Part shown: one piece after another, positions 58,601 through 64,000 of the stretch | Layout: every line of letters starts with the position of its first letter | How positions within the stretch are numbered: the first letter of the stretch is position 1 | Assembly: GCA_032622095.1 (NCBI GenBank) | Contig: CP136067.1 | Location: 95,908,707-95,972,706, forward strand | Reading direction: 5' to 3' | DNA: 64,000 nucleotides | From: Siphonodentalium dalli | Lineage: Eukaryota > Mollusca > Scaphopoda > Gadilida > Siphonodentaliidae | Made by a program: the position numbers and the translations under genes | The notes under the pieces: generated by a model | What the model was told of the DNA's origin: nothing | The model's input: only the letters and a program-made list of their open reading frames with translations | The model's database searches: none

Positions 58601-58913
58601 TCTCTCAGAGCCCTAACCACTCCCCTGGCTAAGATGCCTCTCTCAGCGCCATTCTAACCACGCCCCTGGCTAAGACGCCTCTCTAATAGCTCTAACCACT
58701 CCCCTGGCTAAGATGCCTCTATCAGAGCCCTTCTAACCACGCCCCTGGCTAAGACGCCTCTCTAAGAGCCCTTCTAACCATGTCCCTGGCTAAGACGCCT
58801 CCGCAGAGCCCTTCTAATAATGTTATAATTATGTTTTCATTTCAGAATTCATCTCTGAAAAAGAATTCAACGAATCGCCAATGCTATCTCAGGGAGACTT
58901 CGACGATATTTAA
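52697..58913 (+). CDS. Small secreted His-rich EF-hand protein
   Basis: Three exons: 52697-52858, 55860-56007 and 58846-58913. Splice sites are AAT|GTGAGT, TTCATTCCAG|TCA, GACG|GTGAGT and TTTTCATTTCAG|AAT. Phases (0, then 1) keep one frame to a TAA, giving 125 residues. Residues 1-21 form a signal peptide (basic start, VVLLLAVLCC core), so secretion is expected. Mature landmarks: CWWSC at 23-27, HHVHHHH at 29-35, RRR-Q at 48-51 (a possible furin-type cut leaving N-terminal Gln), and Cys at 68 and 78. One EF-hand loop spans D99-E110 (D99, D101, D103, I106, E110), with Glu at loop position 6 where Gly is usual. The acidic end is GDFDDI. The family is unknown to me. Calcium binding is inferred; the His stretch could bind metal. 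The start choice is the first of two adjacent ATGs. An F1 element abuts the 5' end and may include promoter sequence. Confidence 0.75.
53405..53850. repeat. Inverted duplicate in intron 1
   Basis: A stretch encoding FKTC then GESD on the minus strand (about 53500-53560) is mirrored by FKTCVPFNTVFGESD on the plus strand (53757-53810). It lies in an intron of the EF-hand gene and is a repeat, not an exon, as far as I can see. Confidence 0.45.
53920..55150. repeat. TGATATCA-rich array in intron 1
   Basis: Dozens of GATATC palindromes, mostly within (A/T)TGTGATATCA(C/T)AAAAT or its inverse, are spaced roughly every 15-40 bases. Spacers are AATCGAATAT, AATTCATTTT and similar. Both orientations alternate, so the array can fold extensively. 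A small related cluster is at 35250-35310. Confidence 0.75.
56520..56725 (-). repeat. F1-end-related repeat in intron 2
   Basis: Two copies of CACCGGTGTA-ATAATATGTTCTTGAAAATAT and ATAACCCATTGGGAGCCCCTGG, inverted relative to 17430-17965. Confidence 0.6.
56755..57110 (+). repeat. 41-bp minisatellite in intron 2
   Basis: About eight units of CAATGCTCTGCCCAAACTCC-ACGCAGCGCCCTCTCCGTTAC. Long frames in several registers arise from the repeat and are not exons. Confidence 0.85.
57480..58810 (+). repeat. Second 41-bp minisatellite in intron 2
   Basis: Roughly 30 units of CTAACCACGCCCCTGGCTAA-GACGCCTCTCTCAGAGCCCTT with substitutions and short deletions. It ends about 35 bp before the exon 3 acceptor. 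The unit length equals that of the first array, but the sequences are unrelated. Confidence 0.9.
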
Positions 58914-58941
58914 TGTGCATACGGTGGGTACTATCTTTATA

Positions 58942-59195
58942 CAGTAATGCCCTAAATAATCGACTCCTAAATCACAGCAGAATTATGGGTAACTTTTCAG
59001 AATTTAGTCAGGAATATGGTTTGTTGCCATTCATCGGAAAGCTCTCACTGAGAGCTTCCCGACGAATGGCAACAAGCCATATTTCTCACTGAGAGCTTTC
59101 CGATGAATGACAACAAGCCATATTTCCGACTAAATCATGAAAAGTTACCCATAATTCTGCTGTGGTTAAGGAGTCGATTATTTAGGGCATTACTG
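58942..59195. mobile_element. TA-flanked MITE with duplicated centre (copy 5)
   Basis: CAGTAATGCCCTAAATAATC and inverse, TA flanks. The central hairpin is duplicated (two ACTGAGAGCTT-CCGA blocks and two CAACAAGCCATATTTC blocks), making it longer than other copies. It begins 28 bp after the EF-hand gene's stop codon. Confidence 0.85.
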
Positions 59196-59513
59196 TACAC
59201 TGACATATTTGAGGGTGTCAGACACTCCCCAGCCCATTAAATTATTTTTGAATCACCAATTATTTTTTTGATATACGGTTTTAATAACAGTCTATGTTAT
59301 GAGATCGTGGCGTTACACCATTCTCAATGACTCGGCCAGTTCTGCTTCGCTGAGGATATAACCTCTTCCATAAATAGAAAACACATCTACCGGTCTATTT
59401 CAGTCATGAGATTGACCATGTTCATACTACCGGTGAGTGCATCTGTTGACTGAGAGACTCATCTATTAAACTTGAACTAATTATTGTTATTTATCACTAT
59501 TTATCACTATTTA
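59196..59513. other. Spacer with shared inverted block
   Basis: CTCAATGACTCGGCCA ... GCTTCGCTGAGGATATAACC at about 59315-59370 is mirrored at about 60215-60270, with a further relative near 1630. No gene. Confidence 0.4.
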
Positions 59514-59625
59514 CAGTAATGCTCTAATTAATAGACTCCATAACCACAGCAGAATTATGGGTAACTTTTCAGGATTTAGTCGAAAATATGGCTTGTTGCC
59601 ATTCATCGGAAAGCTCTCAGGGAGA
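59514..59625. mobile_element. Half MITE (copy 6)
   Basis: Left end CAGTAATGCTCTAATTAATA and left arm only. It stops at the central GGAAAGCTCTCAGGGAGA. Confidence 0.8.
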
Positions 59626-59899
59626 TAAACTAAACTAAAAAAAGAAACTATCTAAAGCAACTAAATAAAACTTTGTTAATTTGATAATAAAGATTCTTTC
59701 CAGAGAAGATGAGGCCTAAAGCGGAATTATGTCCACAGAAGGTGAATTAAGTTATGCTGGCCCGGCGTGCATGGTAGCGTCACTAAATTCACATTACGGT
59801 GACCTCATTCTGATAATGTCCGGCACCATATTTTTAAGCCCATCATTCAATATCGCACCCAGTAAACTTCAGAATACTGGTGAAAGTTGGGTTAACATA

Positions 59900-60075
59900 C
59901 AGTAATGCTCTAAATAATCGACTCCTTAACCACAGAAGAATTATGGGTAATTTTTCAGGATTTAGTCGGTGAGAGCTTTCCAATGAATGGCAACAAGCCA
60001 TATTTCCGACTAACTCCTGGAAAGTTACCCATAATTATGATGTGGTTATGGAGTCGATTAATTAGGGCATTACTG
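59900..60075. mobile_element. TA-flanked MITE (copy 7)
   Basis: CAGTAATGCTCTAAATAATC and ATTAGGGCATTACTG with TA flanks. The left arm is shortened near the centre. Confidence 0.85.
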
Positions 60076-60328
60076 TAATGTATTACCAATTCAGGTACTG
60101 GTTTACAGCGAATAAATTCTGCTCCATTCCATTTACGCGTCAACGAGTCAAGGTCATCGCCTTATTATACCAGGGCCGAATATGTTAGCATTGCGGGAAT
60201 ATGGTTTCTATTTATGGAAGAGGTTATTTCCTCAGCGAAGCGGAAATGGCCGAGCCATTGAGAATGGGCCTTACACATTCACGTGTTTATTTAAAGATGG
60301 TCTGTCTCTTCCCAGCAAGTTTTATATA

Positions 60329-60460
60329 CAGTAATGCCCTAAATAATCAACTCCTGAGAGCTTTTCGATGAATGGCAACGAGCCATATTTCCGACTAAAT
60401 CCTGGAAAATTACCCATAATTCTGCTGTGGTTAAGGAGTCGATTATTTAGGACATTACTG
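60329..60460. mobile_element. MITE lacking most of its left arm (copy 8)
   Basis: CAGTAATGCCCTAAATAATC jumps directly to GAGAGCTTTTCGATGAATGG; the right arm is complete to ATTACTG-TA. Confidence 0.85.
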
Positions 60461-60529
60461 TAGATTCCAGAGTATAATATAATAGACATAATTGAGGACA
60501 CCTGTCCAGAAAAAAATTAGTATCAATTT

Positions 60530-60780
60530 TATTTAGAACTGGCTGATGTGCCTGGGCTATTTAGGGATTTGTTTGCCAGAAACATTCCTATATGAGCATA
60601 TATGAGGGAGGTCAAGGACACGGTCACACATGAAATTGGACCCGCCCATATTGTTCCTGGGATCAAAGTAGGCCTACATATGCATATTTGAGTTGGATCG
60701 GTCAAGGTCCAGAAACATGCCTATATGAGCATATATGAGCAAGGTCACTATATAGATTGCTATATATATATGTAGTCTTG
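60530..60780 (+). repeat. Retroposon-like tail fragment
   Basis: GGTCAAGGACACGGTCACAC, GAAATTGGACCCGCCCATAT and two GGTCCAGAAACATGCC-type blocks match 51200-51400. Confidence 0.55.
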
Positions 60781-61142
60781 ATATCGCGATTCTTAAAAGT
60801 TATGTTGTTGTAATTGTGACCCGGAAGAGATAGACCATCTTTAAAGTGATGATAAAACTTCGCTAGAGGGTGATAAATGGGAATACATAACAAATATATA
60901 CATTATATGCAACGACTCTTATTGGAGGAATCGTTGCTCTTTGTGTTTGCCGGCGAAAATTCGTCCGGAATTGAAATGTAATTGTAAATGTTTACATTTG
61001 TGCGTAGTTTAAACATGTATATTGAAATTGTGGCTGGAATGTATGATCGGAGTGGCTGGAATTTTCAGTAATATGAGTCGGATGCTACAAAACAATCTTT
61101 CAGTACCTGGGGAGTCACTCATCAGTTGATTTCACTGAAATA

Positions 61143-61354
61143 CAGTAATGCCCTAAGTAATTGACTTCTTGACCAGAGCAGAATTATGGGTAACTTTTCA
61201 GGATTTAGTCGGAAATATGGTTTGTTACATTCATCGGAAAGCTCTCGGGGAGAGCTTTCCGATGAATGGCAACAAGCCATATTTCCGACTAAATCCTGAA
61301 AAGTTATCCATAATTCTGCTCTGCTTATTGAGTCGATTACTTAGGGCATTACTG
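61143..61354. mobile_element. TA-flanked MITE with an empty site in copy A (copy 9)
   Basis: Inserted in CACTGAAA-TA-AG. Copy A reads CACTGAAATAAG without the element near 27757-27766, so the insertion duplicated TA. Confidence 0.9.
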
Positions 61355-61997
61355 TAAGCTCACATAATGTCTTTATTTGCAGTTTAAACTAAAGATTAAC
61401 CAACTGAAAAGGATATGGTGATGTTAGAGAGGCTGCAGCGTTATCTGGCGAAAATCACAAAGAAATAAAAAAAAATACCATATGTCAGCTGACTGTGTCA
61501 TAACATATTATTAATAAAATTCAGATACTAGAACGATGTATCCAGTCTCACCCTGGTCCATAAAAATACAATATAATTCCCACCAGCTCCTCAAATGTAT
61601 TTAATTCTGAAAGATTGACATTTGCGGTAACTTTTTATATTAACACTAGGGAATGTATAGAACTCAGGTATTCACAAAATCCATCTTTGACTGGAACCAA
61701 CCCATATAAAAAGCACATTGCATGGTAATGGTAATACCATGTTACTTTACCATGGTAGTACACATGTACCATGGTACTTTATCATGGTCCTAACATGAGC
61801 AACAACTCTATTTCACAATAACACATTGCAAAGATGAGGTGTTTCTGTCTCTTTTCGCGAGATGAAAATCATATTTTGTTAGTTAATCAGTGCAAAACAA
61901 TTGTACCCAGTGTCAAACTCAAAAGTTACCAAAATGGGACAAGAATATTGGTATAACTAAGTAGGCTAACTTCATGGCTAAGCCAAGAAGAGTTTAA

Positions 61998-62373
61998 CCC
62001 TTTCAGTGCCAAGTCCGATTTTTGTATCAACCCATATACCCTGTGCCAATGCATTCTCTTATATATGCGAGTCGACCATAGGTCACCTCGCATATATAAG
62101 AGAATGCATTGGCCTAACAAATTTTCATCATTTGTTATTATTTTTTACAATTTTAATAATTTTTTCTTATATTCTACTCTCTTTCAGTGCCAGACTTATT
62201 TTGTATGTTTAGTGCCAGGGAATCTTACGTTTTTCATGGGCATCAAAATTATTACTATGAATACTTGGTGATAGTTTTGAGTTATAACATGCCCCTAAGG
62301 TTTTAACCAGTTTGTTTTAAAATTTGCTATAGCATGCTTAAGCATACCCAAAAAAAATTCAACCAAAAAAGGG
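61998..62373. mobile_element. TTAA-flanked piggyBac-like MITE with one hairpin
   Basis: CCCTTTCAGTGCCAAG and AACCAAAAAAGGG lie between TTAA duplications. Copy A has the uninterrupted site GAGTTTAACACC near 29603-29612. It contains the hairpin at 62044-62113. Confidence 0.85.
62044..62113. repeat. About 70-bp hairpin, copy 3
   Basis: Same arms and loop as 18148-18217 with one loop change (GGTCACC for GGTCGCC). Confidence 0.8.
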
Positions 62374-62479
62374 TTAACACCTTAGGTAATCAGACATCTC
62401 AATATTGACCTCCAATCTGTTATCAAATTTTAGGCTTCTAATCTAAAAGCATAACCTGGTATTACCATGGTAAAGTAAC

Positions 62480-62702
62480 AGCCCATGCGGTGTGATACGT
62501 CCCCGATGATGGAAACATCTGACGGGACTTCCACTGGATGGGTTCGCAGCCTGAGGAGGATGAGTGGTCCTGACTGACTGTCCGCTTCTGGCGGGGACCG
62601 ACCCCGAGGGGCACTTTGACCATCTCGTAAGGGTGGGTTACCTCTGATGGGGTGCTCAGCCGATAAGAGTGGTCCGCAAAAGCTCCGGGTTACTTTTTTT
62701 TA
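62480..62702 (+). mobile_element. SINE-like insert with AAAGTAAC duplication
   Basis: AAAGTAAC stands at 62472-62479 and 62703-62710, and copy A has no insert there. The insert is GC-richer than its surroundings and ends in a T run, which can terminate RNA polymerase III. GGGTTCGCAGCC at about 62549 resembles a tRNA-type B box, but I find no convincing A box. It could equally be a retroposed copy of another small RNA. Confidence 0.6.
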
Positions 62703-64000
62703 AAAGTAACACGGTTACTACTATGGTAAGGTAAAGTATGGTAAAGTACCACATGGTATATATATAAATGGCCATTATACCATGGGGTACTTTACCATGG
62801 GCTACCATGGTGCTTACAAATTATATTTAATTTCTTTTATTTGTAATAAAAACCAAAAATCAACATTATTGGCATTACATGAACGACAATAAACAAAATT
62901 GAAACTCACAACTACAACCTTTCCCTTACTCGGACTACAACTTTTATTGTGTCCCAATAAAATATCTGGGTAAATTAGTGTTAGAGGGGTAATGTCGCAA
63001 GAGCTATACTCATCCTTGACCTCATTTAATGGTATACTTGTAGGATGCATATCTATAATCTCAAATCGACTCCACCCACCCGCATGCGCAATTTGACTTA
63101 TTTATCAAGATGTTCCACCCACTTTGGTGCTTTAACGAGAGGCCAATCATGATCGGCAGATGTTTAACCCATACCTCGGTGATAGCGATTAGCTATAACT
63201 GATAATTCATCAAAGATATCACAGGAATCCCATATATTAGTACCCAACTTGAATTCAAAAGTTCAAATAATTTGTGTTAAGAAGGGTCAATATATTTTTC
63301 AAAAATAAATTAATCAATACCAAAATCCATAGATGTGAATAGTGTGCAAAGATAACCCTAGATAAGAGATATGAGGGATAGCCCTACATTATAGCATGCA
63401 TTTATGGCATCCTTGGAAAGGGTTAATGTTTTTCTAAGCAGATGATATATAGGTGAGGGGTCCCTTATGATACACCCTGTAATGAAATTTCAAGAGAATA
63501 CCAGAAACAAAGAGTCTCATGCCATTAATAAAATTTGACATATATGATAAACATTTAGCCAGCCACCAGTGGGGTTTATCTTTGTCTCCATCTAGCCACT
63601 GACCAGAGCTCTGTGTCTACCATATTATTTCATTACTCATTTAATAACAGATTTCATGTGGAATGACATGTATAAAATGTACTCCCATATACTCATATAA
63701 TTTATTGATATCATTATATTACATGCAACTATTGTAATAAAATCTTCATATTTTCAAAATAGGACATCACACCTAATTAATGGTATAAAACTATCAAATC
63801 GAGTGTTCATTATAACCCTGGTTCAAGAGTATAAGGGTTAATTAATCAAAACCAGTTTGCTAAGGAAAACCTAGGTAAGAAATATGAGGTAAATCAGAAG
63901 AAAAGTATTTGACTTATTGAACTGGTGTGAAAGGGTTAATTATTTCTAAAAAGATCAACCAATCGATACCAAAAACTATACAGGTGAGGCATATGTCATG

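Larger units (their letters stand above)
60905..64000 (+). repeat. Duplicated block, copy B (runs off the window)
   Basis: Same order and orientation as copy A (27318-33400). Copy-specific insertions here are a MITE (61143), a TTAA element (61998) and a SINE-like insert (62480). Copy A carries its own set. No gene was recognised. Confidence 0.8.

Noticed and set aside
62549-62620. tRNA gene near a B-box-like GGGTTCGCAGCC
   Set aside because: No A box or cloverleaf that I can fold; better treated as part of a SINE-like insert.

Overview
The window reads as AT-rich animal nuclear DNA, most likely from a marine invertebrate; a lophotrochozoan such as a mollusc is my guess, from overall texture only. 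Genes have GT-AG introns, and I see no bacterial operon, rRNA or tRNA. The window is dominated by layered mobile elements. I can support three protein-coding genes, two of which belong to one large DNA transposon; everything else is retroelement debris, non-autonomous DNA elements, minisatellites and unassigned spacer.

The most notable object is an element of about 8 kb (6683-14633) with terminal inverted repeats (TIRs) of about 0.75 kb. It carries two convergent genes: a seven-finger C2H2 zinc-finger protein (+) and a protein of roughly 1,000 residues with an intact YqaJ / lambda-exonuclease-type PD-(D/E)XK nuclease core (-). Each TIR contains the same 17-nt coding exon (MSFSK plus two bases) followed by a GTAAGT donor. 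On each side it joins in frame to a good acceptor of the gene on that side, so both proteins would begin with the same TIR-encoded leader. No DDE transposase was recognised. The copy is damaged: a palindromic MITE sits in the outer end of the left TIR, and another repeat interrupts the nuclease gene near its exon 2/3 junction.

The third gene (52697-58913, +) is a host-like three-exon gene for a 125-residue secreted protein with a signal peptide, a His-rich stretch, an RRR-Q possible processing site and one EF-hand. Its introns hold a long TGATATCA-rich array and two 41-bp minisatellites.

Layout: 1-6680 repeats, a deleted Ty3/gypsy remnant and a minisatellite; 6683-14633 the YqaJ/zinc-finger transposon; 14709-31578 two inverted copies of a 1.56-kb composite repeat (called F1 here) enclosing a 5-kb long-TIR element and a retroposon-like tandem array; 27318-33400 a duplicated block (copy A) whose partner (copy B) is 60905-64000; 36412-42020 a second large inverted-arm element around a 42-bp minisatellite; 42587-52681 F1 copies, a LINE remnant and tandem repeats; 52697-58913 the EF-hand gene; 58942-61354 a cluster of five TA-flanked MITEs. 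Comparing copies A and B gives empty sites for five element types, which fixes their boundaries and target-site preferences from this sequence alone.
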